From positions 372,001-436,000 of the forward strand of contig NC_050728.1 of assembly GCF_014133895.1 (NCBI RefSeq): a stretch of 64,000 nucleotides of DNA, given 5' to 3'. The position numbers and the translations under genes are program-made. Source of the DNA: Torulaspora globosa. Lineage: Eukaryota; Ascomycota; Saccharomycetes; Saccharomycetales; Saccharomycetaceae. This document shows positions 1 to 9,047 of the stretch, piece after piece. The notes beneath the pieces were generated by a model. The model had not been told where the DNA came from. It did no database searches and was given only the letters and a program-made list of their open reading frames with translations. Positions within the stretch are counted from its first letter, which is position 1. Every line of letters begins with the position of its first letter.

Positions 1-1203
1 GCACCAGGCCTTAACTTCAAGCCTTATGGCTGTCTCTCCTTCCAGCAAGCTCCATCTAGCAGTCGTGATAGCTCTATATCCTCTAGGCCGCTGTATTATC
101 CTGCAAGCTAGAATGCCCAAGGCTGCCGCCCCGAAAAGTAGTTGGCTTAACGCAACCGTATAGTCGTCTGGCTGTCATTTCATTGATTTGCAACCGGCGA
201 TCGCGAATGTACGCGAAGCTCTTTCGAGTTGCAGAATCGTTTTGGAGTTGAGCCGCCTACGAGTGCTGCCCCTTGTGGTAATCGGTAGTTTAGCACTGCC
301 GATGTGTACCAGTTGCCTCTCGGTTATTCTGGTGCGGATTCTCTCTTCCCTGTAAACGTCTGATCCTCTTCCAGTAGTTGCCTTGAGATTGTTGCGAAAT
401 TCTTTACGTCCGAGCCCTATATATAAGTATATATATGTGCGGCTCGGCGGCTAAATGTTCCAAAACAACAACATCTGAGATTACAGCAGATATGCGTTAA
501 GAGAGAAAGGAGCATCTGGAATGCAAATATGAGCAAGAGATGTTACCGGTAAGCCTCCAAGGCGGTAAGCCAGAGCTCCCGGGGCGTTTCGGTGTCCGGG
601 AAGCCTATTCGTCTCGCATGGGGCTTAACAGGTTCCCTTGGAGATGCAGTTGCGGTTGGATCGTAAAGATCTATCAGTCGGTACGCTTCTGTCTCAGGTC
701 TGTTACAGTCATTTGGTTATGGAGGCTGGAAGCAAGCGTTTGCTGTTTTCTGGCTCAGGGGCTACCACATCGTCTATATACTTGAGAGCGATAGCAGTAA
801 CGTAAACAGCATACAAGGCATTGGCGACTGAGGATAGAAAATGGTAGATCTCGACAAGGAACGACCTCTCCAGGATGTTGGAAAGAATTATCTGCAAAAT
901 TTTGATGAAAACGGCCGGACAGAAATTATTGCTCGAAGAACCCTGATGACTGGGCTTCTAGGTGGCAAGAGTCGATCCAATGCTGCCAGATTCGCAATTT
1001 TGGCTTTGCACTTACTGGAAAACTATCGAAAACCGTCGCGTGGTGAATGCGAAAAGGGGGAAGCAGGGGCCTGGTCGGTCGCAGCTAGGAATTTTTGCGA
1101 GAAAGAAGAAGGGGGAATTGCTCAAGCCGTATATAAGCGCCTGAGAGGATCGATTTCGGGTTCGAAGCCGTATTTTGAGCTGGAAAAGGACGATTACCAA
1201 GAG
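1..1203. promoter_or_regulatory. Left-edge intergenic region and TPS1 promoter
   Basis: No convincing gene was found in this 1.2 kb. The 3' part acts as the TPS1 promoter: a TATATAAG box lies at 1130-1137, 67 bases before the ATG at 1204, and stress-response elements (AGGGG, the Msn2/4 site) lie at 1055-1059, 1065-1069 and 1110-1114, with further copies at 757-761 and, reversed, 269-273. A second A/T-rich TATA-like stretch at 418-437 is flanked by the inverted arms CGAGCC (411-416) and GGCTCG (441-446). No tRNA or snoRNA signature was recognised. The neighbour on the left must lie outside the window. Confidence 0.6.
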
Positions 1204-2697
1204 ATGGCTGAACTAGCGAAGGGAAAAGAATTGCGCACGACCAACACCGAATCTCACAGCGATAAGCCTGCCCCCGGTAACATCATTGTGGTATCGAACA
1301 GGTTGCCCGTGACCATCAACAAGAACCAAAAAACTGGTGAATATGAGTACAAAATGTCGTCCGGCGGGCTGGTGACAGCACTGCAAGGCTTGAAGAAAAC
1401 TTCAACATTCCAATGGTACGGTTGGCCTGGTCTCGAAATCCCAGATGACGAGAAGGAGGGGGTGAGAAAAGATCTGCTCGAAAAGTTCAATGCTATACCA
1501 ATCTTTTTGAGCGATGAAATCGCAGATTTGCATTACAATGGGTTCAGCAATTCTATTTTATGGCCTCTGTTCCACTACCACCCCGGTGAGATCAACTTTG
1601 ATGAGAACGCATGGCTAGCATATAATGAGGCAAATTTGACGTTTGCAGAGGAGATCTTCAAAAACATACACGACAATGACGTCGTTTGGGTTCACGATTA
1701 CCATTTGATGCTATTGCCCGAGATGATCAGGGAGAGGATCTCTCAAACAAAACTGCAAAACATCAAGCTTGGATGGTTCTTGCACACCCCATTCCCCTCA
1801 AGCGAAATTTACAGAATATTACCGGTAAGACAAGAGATCTTGAAAGGTGTCTTGAGCTGTAACCTCATCGGGTTCCACACGTACGATTACGCCAGGCATT
1901 TCCTTTCTGCGGTACAGAGAATCCTGAACGTGAATACCTTACCGAATGGTGTCGAATATCAGGGCAGGTTCGTGAACGTCGGGGCCTTTCCTATCGGTAT
2001 CGATGTCGAAACCTTCACAGATGGTTTACGGAAGCCTGAGGTTAAGGAAAGGATCAGCAAACTGAAAGAGACTTTCAAAGGATGCAAGATCATTGTCGGG
2101 GTCGATAGACTGGATTACATCAAAGGTGTCCCACAAAAGCTTCACGCCTTGGAAGTGTTTCTAAACGAACACCCTGAATGGATCGGTAAAGTAGTGCTCG
2201 TGCAGGTGGCCGTGCCAAGTCGTGGCGATGTTGAAGAGTACCAGTATCTGAGATCAGTCGTCAACGAATTGGTGGGCAGAATAAACGGTCAGTTTGGTAC
2301 TGTCGAGTTCGTTCCCATCCATTTCATGCACAAGAGCGTCCCCTTCGAAGAACTGATTTCTCTGTATGCGGTGAGTGACGTCTGTCTAGTCTCCTCCACT
2401 CGTGACGGTATGAACTTGGTCTCGTACGAATACATTGCATGTCAAGAGGAGAAAAAGGGCTCTTTAATATTAAGTGAATTTACCGGTGCTGCTCAGTCCC
2501 TGAACGGAGCATTGATAGTAAACCCCTGGAACACTGACGAACTCTCCGACGCCCTCAACGAAGCATTGACGCTACCAGAGGAGAAGAGAGACGCGAACTG
2601 GGAAAAGCTGTACAAGTACATTTCCAAGTACACCTCCGCCTTCTGGGGTGAAAACTTCGTCCACGAGCTGTTCAGCACCTCGGACAACGCCGAGTAG
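1204..2697 (+). CDS. TPS1: Trehalose-6-phosphate synthase (TPS1)
   Basis: Joins UDP-glucose and glucose-6-phosphate to make trehalose-6-phosphate, the first step of trehalose synthesis in the cytosol; the product also restrains hexokinase at the top of glycolysis. The 497-residue protein is a family 20 glycosyltransferase and nearly collinear with the 495-residue S. cerevisiae enzyme: SNRLPVT near residue 31, then HDYHLML, HTPFPSSEIYR, GVDRLDYIKG and SSTRDGMNLVSYEY. The frame is open 121 codons further upstream to an ATG at 841, but that part has no family similarity and contains the TATA box and stress elements, so the ATG at 1204 is chosen. It is followed by PTC4 on the same strand, as in S. 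cerevisiae YBR126C-YBR125C. Confidence 0.96.
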   Translation: MAELAKGKELRTTNTESHSDKPAPGNIIVVSNRLPVTINKNQKTGEYEYKMSSGGLVTALQGLKKTSTFQWYGWPGLEIPDDEKEGVRKDLLEKFNAIPIFLSDEIADLHYNGFSNSILWPLFHYHPGEINFDENAWLAYNEANLTFAEEIFKNIHDNDVVWVHDYHLMLLPEMIRERISQTKLQNIKLGWFLHTPFPSSEIYRILPVRQEILKGVLSCNLIGFHTYDYARHFLSAVQRILNVNTLPNGVEYQGRFVNVGAFPIGIDVETFTDGLRKPEVKERISKLKETFKGCKIIVGVDRLDYIKGVPQKLHALEVFLNEHPEWIGKVVLVQVAVPSRGDVEEYQYLRSVVNELVGRINGQFGTVEFVPIHFMHKSVPFEELISLYAVSDVCLVSSTRDGMNLVSYEYIACQEEKKGSLILSEFTGAAQSLNGALIVNPWNTDELSDALNEALTLPEEKRDANWEKLYKYISKYTSAFWGENFVHELFSTSDNAE

Positions 2698-2982
2698 GAT
2701 CAGTCATAGGATATCCCGCCTAAATAGAGAATGATATAGACTACGTCTTGTGTATTCGATATGAGTTTTCGTTCAATAGCACATTGAAGGTCTTCTCGTT
2801 CCGTCACCTCCTTGGCGAAACCAAAGTAGTAGAGGTAGTTAAAATTAACGATGTAAGATCAAGACCAACTGATTTCTTCGCGCTCTATGAATCCCATCAC
2901 TCGAATCCCAAATCCCGAGGTTGGCACGCAACTATAATTTCATAGAATCAACCTTACGGCAGCAGGTCCTAGGGGCATAAGC

Positions 2983-4185
2983 ATGGGACAACTTCTTTCC
3001 CATCCGCTGACTGAAAAGGAGATAGAATATAACGATTATAAGAATAGTAGTCATGGACATTCATCGGGATCTGGTCATAAAAACGATCAAGTCGGTATAC
3101 CTCGTTATTACAATTGCGTAGGATCTATGCAAGGTTACAGATTGACTCAAGAGGATGCTCATTTAGTACTGAACGAAGACAAGTCGCTGGTTGTGACGTT
3201 TTATAATCCTTTTGAGGGAAAATCCGAGCTATTGAAGTTGAGCGTATTTGCGTTGTTTGATGGCCACGGCGGTGATGAATGCTCCAGTTTCCTTAGCGGT
3301 GCTCACCAGAAAAGCTCCAAGAACGGGATCGCCAAGTGGATAGCATACTCCTTTGAGCATCATCAGTACGGGGCACTGCTGAGTGAAGCTGTGGACGCAT
3401 CTGTCGAGGATGGCGATAGCGGTATCAGTCCGCCAACAGCGAAGCGAGGGTTCCGAACTTTGGTTGGTTTAATTAGCCAGGTGCTGAAAGATGCTTTCTT
3501 TCTGCAGGATCAAGAGCTTTACAAACATTTTTCGAACAGTTCGTGCGGATCCACAGCGGTGGTCGCGATAATAATCAATCAGGAGAGCCTTTATGTGGCC
3601 AACTGCGGTGATTCTCGTTGCATTCTCTCGTCCAAGGCGCTGGGCATCAAAACCATGTCATTCGATCATAAACCTCAACATATCGGTGAGCTGTTGCGTA
3701 TCAACGACAACGGCGGTACCGTGTCCTTAGGCAGAGTCGGGGGAGTGTTAGCACTGAGCAGGGCGTTCAGTGACTTCCAATTTAAGAGAGCCGTTTCGTA
3801 TACCCGCAAGTCACCGAAATCACATCACAGCACAGGTATACCTCCACAAGAGTCGCAGGTAACCGTGGAGCCTGACGTTCTGATGCACAAGATCAATTAT
3901 TCCAAGGACGAGTTCCTGGTGCTGGGTTGTGACGGCATATGGGACATCTACAGCAACAAACAGTTGGTACAATTTATCAAGTATCATTTGACTCTGGGTG
4001 TTAATTTGGAGGGCATAGTGACAAAATTGCTTGACCATGGAATTGCACAGGCAAACAGCAATACTGGCGTTGGGTTCGACAACATGACTGCAATCATTGT
4101 AGTTCTGAATAAGCCAGGTGAGACTTTGAGCGCTTGGTACGCAAAGATGAAAGTACGGTTAGAACGTGAACGCGGGTTGAGCTAA
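2983..4185 (+). CDS. PTC4: PP2C-type protein phosphatase Ptc4
   Basis: Metal-dependent serine/threonine phosphatase of 400 residues (S. cerevisiae Ptc4 has 393); the family counteracts MAP kinase signalling such as the Hog1 pathway. Visible PP2C motifs are DGHGG at 93-97, GSTAVVAIII, VANCGDSRCIL, LALSRAFSDFQFK, LGCDGIWDIY and GFDNMTAIIVV, which supply the metal-binding aspartates. The protein starts MGQLLS, fitting the N-myristoylation pattern MGxxxS, so membrane association is possible (inference). A serine/histidine-rich insert follows at about 21-35. The neighbour TPS1 matches S. cerevisiae order. The next gene, CBP6, is not the expected one: see the findings on the missing GRS1-MRPL36-TFC1 block. 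Confidence 0.95.
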   Translation: MGQLLSHPLTEKEIEYNDYKNSSHGHSSGSGHKNDQVGIPRYYNCVGSMQGYRLTQEDAHLVLNEDKSLVVTFYNPFEGKSELLKLSVFALFDGHGGDECSSFLSGAHQKSSKNGIAKWIAYSFEHHQYGALLSEAVDASVEDGDSGISPPTAKRGFRTLVGLISQVLKDAFFLQDQELYKHFSNSSCGSTAVVAIIINQESLYVANCGDSRCILSSKALGIKTMSFDHKPQHIGELLRINDNGGTVSLGRVGGVLALSRAFSDFQFKRAVSYTRKSPKSHHSTGIPPQESQVTVEPDVLMHKINYSKDEFLVLGCDGIWDIYSNKQLVQFIKYHLTLGVNLEGIVTKLLDHGIAQANSNTGVGFDNMTAIIVVLNKPGETLSAWYAKMKVRLERERGLS

Positions 4186-4600
4186 TCGCCCTTATCACAT
4201 CTTTTTTGCATGTATATCTACTTATGATATGTATATTGATGAATGATGCATAGAAATCGGTTCTTACAATGATCGAGGCATGATGCCAACGTGCTGCAGC
4301 ATGCAAGCGATGCCGACACCGAACTAACTAGGTACTCTTGGCTTTCTTCGGAACAGGACTTTCTCTATGTGAAGCATGCTGTTTTCTCAAGAGGATTAAA
4401 TAAGAACTATGTAGCAAAAATCGATGTAATTACTAGACCATCTCTAAAGTCTATCATTCTTAGATCTAGCTTGTTGTAGGCCTTTTTCCAGTAAGTGTCT
4501 TCCATTACTGTCAAGCCGGTAGTAAAAAATTGACCGACGCTAGTTGTTAACTTAACGGCAGAGCAGTACGACCAATCAGTCTAGAGCCAGTGTTTCAGTG
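4186..4600. other. PTC4-CBP6 intergenic region
   Basis: 415 bases with no gene seen. It holds the PTC4 terminator region and the CBP6 promoter. In S. cerevisiae the genes GRS1, MRPL36 and TFC1 lie at this place, so this spacer is probably a chromosomal rearrangement junction relative to that species (inference from gene order). No repeat, tRNA or mobile-element remnant was recognised at the junction. Confidence 0.5.
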
Positions 4601-5080
4601 ATGTCTTCATCTCAAGCCGTCAGAGACGCCGCTAAACAGTTAGTCTCTGTGTTGGAAAGGTTCCCAGCACAACGTATAAGACATATAGTTTCCTTCAAGG
4701 ACTCGCAAATCGAAAGGTTTAAGAGAGTAGCTGGTCTGTCAGTTGATGGCGGTTCTGGTAATAATAAGAAGGCTTCCATCGAAGAAATCAAGGATATTAT
4801 CAACCGGACTTCTGGCCCGTTAGGTTTGCAGAAGGATTTGTTAAAGAAGATGCAGGCAGCATTGCCTGACGATGAATTGAGCCTTCAAAGTATCGAAGAA
4901 CAGATAAAAGCACTCAACTCTTTGACGAGTAACAAATACAAGAATTACTATGATGTGGGCGACAAATTGTACAAACCTGCCGGCAATCCGCAGTATTACC
5001 AAAGGATCCTTGACGAAATAGAGGGCAAAAAGAAGGAGACATTTATGAGTGCATTCAGGACAGTCGTATTCGGTAAGTAA
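4601..5080 (+). CDS. CBP6: Cbp6, mitochondrial activator of cytochrome b translation
   Basis: 159 residues (S. cerevisiae 162). Cbp6 pairs with Cbp3 at the mitochondrial ribosome exit, promotes COB mRNA translation and binds newly made cytochrome b during assembly of the bc1 complex. The whole protein aligns with the family from MSSSQ to the C-terminal TVVFGK, including RTSGPLGL and the strongly conserved YYDVGDKLYKPAGNPQYYQR stretch. ATG 4601 gives the family start; the codon before it is GTG. It is convergent with MUD1, whose stop codon lies only 24 bases beyond this one; the same CBP6-MUD1-TEF order occurs on S. cerevisiae chromosome II. Confidence 0.95.
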   Translation: MSSSQAVRDAAKQLVSVLERFPAQRIRHIVSFKDSQIERFKRVAGLSVDGGSGNNKKASIEEIKDIINRTSGPLGLQKDLLKKMQAALPDDELSLQSIEEQIKALNSLTSNKYKNYYDVGDKLYKPAGNPQYYQRILDEIEGKKKETFMSAFRTVVFGK

Positions 5081-5104
5081 AAGTGGAGAATTCGTGTACA
5101 TAGG

Positions 5105-5944
5105 CTATTTGGCAAACTCTATATTTATTTGATGACCGTTCCAGCTATGGCTGGCACCAAGCTTGTCTCTCGTCGCGGCAGCGGCCTCGATGGATTCGTA
5201 CTCGACGAAGGCCAACCTCCGTACCGCGACGAGTCTAACCTCGAGGAGTGCTGCCGACCGAAATAGCTCGGTGATTGCGCTCACCGTGGTGTCGCGCGGC
5301 AGGTTCTGCACCAATAGGACCTTGTTGGGTGGATTCTCTCTCAGTACAACAGGCTTTTCGCCCGTTTGTTTCTTCCTCGGTTCCGAAACCTGCGGTCTCT
5401 GATCCTTCACGGTTTCGGTGACTTTGCCGATCTCCTCAGCGGAGAGTCCCTTCTTTCGCAGCTTACATCTCAATCTTCTCAGTCTCCTCTGCAACCGACG
5501 GCTTTCCTTTAGATCTTCATTTGAATCGATCCTGCGCTGCATCTGCCGCTTCTTCAATACATGGTGCAGCAGATCCTGATCGGTTACCGCCAGCCCCATG
5601 AGTGAGTTCTTGGTGGCAAACTGTACTTCGATTAGGCGTCCCTTCACTTTCCAGTCATGCTCAAACCTGGATTTAAAGCTATTGGCAGACTCGTGGTCTA
5701 TGAAAGTGATAAAACACTGGTTCTCCAATCGAACGGACCTCGAGATCTGTATAATGCCCAGTGTTTCGTCCAAGAGTCGTAGTGGGCCGTTACCAAAGGT
5801 TTCATTTGCAGGAAGAGGTAACGATGGATCGATAGCGAACTTGTTGTGAGGGTTTATGTGATTCAATAGTAGCCTGGTGAAATTAGCATTGCTGCGTGGA
5901 CGACGTGGTAAATTCTTCAGGTAGAGACAGTTGTATTCCACCAT
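5105..5944 (-). CDS. MUD1: U1 snRNP A protein homolog Mud1
   Basis: 279-residue RNA-binding protein of the U1 snRNP, the yeast counterpart of metazoan U1A, acting in 5' splice-site recognition in the nucleus. Two RRM domains are visible: an N-terminal one starting at YLKNLP and a C-terminal one at about 206-279 with RNP2-like LLVQNLP and RNP1-like LAFVEYES. A basic region rich in RRLRR lies between. S. cerevisiae MUD1 has a 5'-end intron; here no GTATGT donor or TACTAAC branch site is found between the ATG at 5944 and the next gene, so the gene appears intronless, starting MVEYNCLYL. It follows TEF in tandem. Confidence 0.93.
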   Translation of the reverse strand: MVEYNCLYLKNLPRRPRSNANFTRLLLNHINPHNKFAIDPSLPLPANETFGNGPLRLLDETLGIIQISRSVRLENQCFITFIDHESANSFKSRFEHDWKVKGRLIEVQFATKNSLMGLAVTDQDLLHHVLKKRQMQRRIDSNEDLKESRRLQRRLRRLRCKLRKKGLSAEEIGKVTETVKDQRPQVSEPRKKQTGEKPVVLRENPPNKVLLVQNLPRDTTVSAITELFRSAALLEVRLVAVRRLAFVEYESIEAAAATRDKLGASHSWNGHQINIEFAK

Positions 5945-6090
5945 ACTTGGTGTTCCTACTGTGAGTAAACTTGCAAAACGGCTTCTTGTTTGAAATAGTA
6001 AAATCTTGATATAACCACACTAAATAAGGACAAGGACTATAAATTAACTAATAGATAAATGACAAAAGTTTTAGAGAAACTTCAATCAGC

Positions 6091-7467
6091 TTATTTCTTA
6101 GCAGCCTTTTGAGCAGCCTTGGTAACCTTACCAGCCTTGTCGGTCTTGACAACGGACTTGATGACACCGACAGCGACGGTTTGTCTCATGTCTCTGACGG
6201 CGAATCTACCCAATGGTGGGTAGTCAGAGAAAGCTTCAACACACATTGGCTTAGATGGAACGAACTTGACCAAAGCAGCGTCACCAGACTTGATGAACTT
6301 TGGAGAGTCTTCCAACTTCTTACCAGATCTTCTGTCGTTCTTCTCCAACAATTCGTCGAATCTACAAGCAATGTGAGCAGTGTGACAATCCAAGACTGGA
6401 GAGTAACCAGCAGAGATTTGACCTGGGTGGTTCAAGACGATAACGGTAGCGTTGAAAGATTCAGTAGCCTTTGGTGGGTCGTTCTTGGAGTCACCACAGA
6501 CGTTACCTCTTCTAATTTCCTTAACGGAGACGTTCTTGACGTTGAAACCAACGTTGTCACCTGGCAAACCTTCTTCCAATTGTTCGTGGTGCATTTCAAC
6601 GGACTTGACTTCAGTGGTGACACCGGCTGGGGCAAAAGTGACAACCATACCTGGCTTGATGACACCGGTTTCGACTCTACCGACTGGCACAGTACCAATA
6701 CCACCGATCTTGTAGACATCTTGCAATGGCAATCTCAATGGCTTGTCAGTTGGTCTGGCTGGTGGCTCAATGGCGTCAATGGCTTCCAACAAGGTCTTAC
6801 CCTTGACGACACCGGCCTTGGTCTCCTTCTCCCAACCCTTGTACCATGGAGCGTTGGTGGTGGCTTCAATCATGTTGTCACCGTTCCAACCAGAGATTGG
6901 AACGAATGGAACGGTCTTTGGGTTGTAACCGACCTTCTTGATGAAGTTGGAGGTCTCCTTGACGATTTCTTGGAATCTGGACTCGTCCCACTTGACGGAG
7001 TCCATCTTGTTGACAGCAACAATCAATTGTCTGACACCCAAGGTGAAAGCCAACAAAGCGTGCTCTCTGGTTTGACCGTCCTTGGAGATACCGGCTTCGA
7101 ATTCACCGACACCACCAGCAATGATCAAGATAGCACAGTCAGCTTGAGAAGTACCAGTGATCATGTTCTTGATGAAATCTCTGTGACCTGGGGCATCGAT
7201 AACGGTGACTTGGTACTTTGGAGTTTCGAACTTCCACAAAGCGATATCGATGGTGATACCTCTTTCTCTCTCAGCCTTCAATTTGTCCAACACCCAAGCG
7301 TACTTGAAAGAACCCTTACCCAATTCAGCGGCTTCCTTCTCGAACTTTTCGATGGTTCTCTTGTCGATACCACCACACTTGTAGATCAAGTGACCGGTGG
7401 TAGTAGACTTACCAGAATCGACGTGACCAATGACGACAACGTTAACGTGAGACTTCTCCTTACCCAT
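6091..7467 (-). CDS. TEF1: Translation elongation factor EF-1alpha (TEF1/TEF2)
   Basis: 458 residues, exactly the S. cerevisiae length. GTPase that delivers aminoacyl-tRNA to the ribosome. G1 motif GHVDSGKST at 14-22, then the effector region [22 protein letters not shown] and NKMD. Codon usage is extreme (AAG, GGT, TTG, AGA dominate), as in all highly expressed yeast genes; this bias also keeps the opposite strand open for 454 codons, which is an artefact. It lies between MUD1 and MRL1, i.e. it joins the neighbourhoods of both S. cerevisiae copies (TEF2 by MUD1, TEF1 by MRL1), the mark of a genome that did not undergo the whole-genome duplication. TEF1 or TEF2 would be an equally valid symbol. 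Confidence 0.98.
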   Translation of the reverse strand: MGKEKSHVNVVVIGHVDSGKSTTTGHLIYKCGGIDKRTIEKFEKEAAELGKGSFKYAWVLDKLKAERERGITIDIALWKFETPKYQVTVIDAPGHRDFIKNMITGTSQADCAILIIAGGVGEFEAGISKDGQTREHALLAFTLGVRQLIVAVNKMDSVKWDESRFQEIVKETSNFIKKVGYNPKTVPFVPISGWNGDNMIEATTNAPWYKGWEKETKAGVVKGKTLLEAIDAIEPPARPTDKPLRLPLQDVYKIGGIGTVPVGRVETGVIKPGMVVTFAPAGVTTEVKSVEMHHEQLEEGLPGDNVGFNVKNVSVKEIRRGNVCGDSKNDPPKATESFNATVIVLNHPGQISAGYSPVLDCHTAHIACRFDELLEKNDRRSGKKLEDSPKFIKSGDAALVKFVPSKPMCVEAFSDYPPLGRFAVRDMRQTVAVGVIKSVVKTDKAGKVTKAAQKAAKK

Positions 7468-7928
7468 CTTTGAATTGATATAGCAGTTGGCTGTGTTTCT
7501 GTACTTTCCAACAAAGAAAATCTATAGAAAAAGAGTGGAAAGAAAAGGGCAAGAAAACAATTATGAGAGAAATATTTGCAAATATATACTTGAAAACTAC
7601 AGAGAAGGATCAAAAATGCAGATTTTTCCATCTCTCTTATATGATTTTTGTCTCTCAAGACGACCGCCAAATTTCTCGCTGTGAGCGGCCGCTCGCACAG
7701 AAAATTTTTCACTGCGTGCTGGAAAAAGCAAAGCGCCTGCTATGCGGTGTCCGGCTGCTGCACATCCCGCGCGTCACAGATTCGGCTGAGAATCTCGTGG
7801 AACGCGCGCCACGCGGTGCGTGCGTGCGTGCCCTCTGTTCCGAACCCGTTTTAATTTTCTCCATTTCGCGACATCGGGCGTACCGGGTGCCGTGTCTGGG
7901 GGGTTGGGTGTTTCATATCGTCGAACAG
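7468..7928. promoter_or_regulatory. TEF promoter region
   Basis: Upstream region of TEF, ending at the apparent tail of MRL1. The first 200 bases before the ATG are A-rich as read on the + strand (pyrimidine/T-rich on the coding strand), typical of strong yeast promoters. On the minus strand a candidate Rap1-type site, ACACCCAACCC, lies at about 7901-7911, some 435 bases upstream of the ATG; S. cerevisiae TEF promoters have Rap1 sites at a similar distance. The match to the Rap1 consensus is partial, so this is an inference. The rest is GC-rich and shows no gene. Confidence 0.4.
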
Positions 7929-8130
7929 TCACACTCGCAGCGGCGCCGTGCCGAGCGACTGCGACGCGTCGTCGCCCTCCGAGACTTCGAGCGCGTCGAG
8001 CAGTTCGTTCTGCCGCTCCATGTCCCTGAGAAACGCCTCGCGGCCCGCCCCGTTGAGGCTGATCGGACCCGTTGCCCGAGAAACACGGCCGCCCGTCAGC
8101 GGCGCAATCAGCCGCTCCCGCCGGAATGGA
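7929..8130 (-). pseudogene. MRL1: Out-of-frame continuation of the MRL1 cytosolic tail
   Basis: Just before the MRL1 stop codon a second minus-strand frame takes over and stays open to a stop at 7929. It reads like a sorting tail: RRERLIAPLTG, then PISLNGAGREAFLRDMER, then LLDALEVSEGDDASQS, with acidic clusters and di-leucine. Moving from the first frame to the second needs one missing base to be supplied around 8110-8130. Joined, the protein would be roughly 315 residues, nearer the family length. Either a sequencing/assembly error or a real truncating mutation of this strain would explain it; no homopolymer run or intron signal was seen there. Confidence 0.6.
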
Positions 8131-8881
8131 AGTGCGTCTTGACCTTCCCGTACAGCCAGCGCCGCCCGCCGAACTCGACCAGGAAGAACACCGCAAAGAT
8201 CCCCACAAAGATCCCCAGTACGTTCACCTCGTTCGACCGCGCCGAGGTGGGGCACGCGTGCACGCTGCGCACCTCAAAGAAGTACGCACAGTCGTGCACG
8301 CTGGCGACAAAGGTGATCTGCGCGTTAGAGGCGACGTCGCGGTCGCACATAAAGCTTAGCACCGTGGACTTGCGGTCCACGCCGTTCGGACACAGGGCGC
8401 CATTGTCGTACTGCAGCGTAAGCTTCTTGGCGCGCGACAGCGTGGGGTGGGTCGCGAAGTCACCGATCGACACCAGCTTCTGCGAGCGCGGATCGACGTA
8501 GTACGCGCCCGTCGTGTTGTGCAGCTCCGGCTCTTGGTCGGCGGTTACGGGGCTCGAACAAACGCCGAGCGTGAAGTTCGTGTAGTACCCCCAGCCCGAG
8601 ACGAGCCAGCGGGTCTTGGACGGGTCGCTGTGCTGGCCGCTGCCGCGGCTGCCGCGCGGATTGTTTGGCGTAGACGACAGTTGCGAGAGGTCAATAAAAG
8701 TGCCAGTGGTTGGGTTCATAACGGCGCAGAACAGGTCAGCTTCTTCATGATCGCCGCCCGGGGAGGGCTTGTTGTCGGCAGCGTCGGTGATCCTGTCGTG
8801 GTAGTTTCTCACACATGTCACCGCGGTGACCAGCGTGAGCAAGAGCAGCACCACCTTCCACAGTTGGTTTCTTTTCAGCAT
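8108..8881 (-). CDS. MRL1: Mrl1, mannose-6-phosphate-receptor-like sorting protein, apparent tail frameshift
   Basis: Type I membrane protein of the mannose-6-phosphate receptor homology family, cycling between Golgi and endosomes and helping vacuolar hydrolase delivery. The ATG at 8881 gives a lysine/arginine start and a signal peptide (KVVLLLLTLVTAVTCV), then a lumenal domain with cysteines at DLFCAV, GVCSSP, ALCPNG, SFMCDRD, DCAYFF and HACPT, and one transmembrane segment near NVLGIFVGIFAVFFLVEF. The frame stops at 8108 after only about 15 cytosolic residues (257 in all; S. cerevisiae 381). A plausible acidic tail continues in another frame down to 7929, see the separate entry. MRL1 next to TEF matches S. 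cerevisiae YPR079W-YPR080W. Further upstream in-frame codons lie antisense to the metallothionein-like gene and are not part of it. Confidence 0.85.
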   Translation of the reverse strand: MLKRNQLWKVVLLLLTLVTAVTCVRNYHDRITDAADNKPSPGGDHEEADLFCAVMNPTTGTFIDLSQLSSTPNNPRGSRGSGQHSDPSKTRWLVSGWGYYTNFTLGVCSSPVTADQEPELHNTTGAYYVDPRSQKLVSIGDFATHPTLSRAKKLTLQYDNGALCPNGVDRKSTVLSFMCDRDVASNAQITFVASVHDCAYFFEVRSVHACPTSARSNEVNVLGIFVGIFAVFFLVEFGGRRWLYGKVKTHFHSGGSG

Positions 8882-9047
8882 TTTGCGGTTTGCTCTTGGC
8901 TCTTCGGTGTAGCTTGCTTTGAAGAGTCTCTTGGCAGGGCTCGCGCTGCGAAAAAGGGCGCTTGTTAGGGGAACATAGGATATATAAGGGCAGGTTGGAT
9001 TGTGTCGGATCGAAAGGTGAGATGAGGCTGTAGGAGAGCGTTGCAGG
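8882..9047. promoter_or_regulatory. Shared promoter of MRL1 and the metallothionein-like gene
   Basis: Short divergent promoter. Reading toward the metallothionein-like gene there is a stress-response element AGGGG at 8967-8971 and a TATATAA box at 8981-8987, 67 bases before the ATG at 9048. A clear Ace1 copper-response site was not recognised. The same DNA must serve MRL1 on the other strand. Confidence 0.5.

Noticed and set aside
5941..6060. A 5'-end intron in MUD1 as in S. cerevisiae
   Set aside because: No donor (GTATGT-like) or branch-site match is present between the ATG and the TEF gene; the frame starts with its own ATG.
6109..7473. 454-codon open frame antisense to EF-1alpha
   Set aside because: Caused by the extreme codon bias of the TEF gene, which removes stop codons from the opposite strand; no family similarity.
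7563..8501. 312-codon + strand frame across the TEF promoter and MRL1
   Set aside because: Arginine-rich product of a GC-rich region, antisense to the well-supported MRL1 gene, with no family features.
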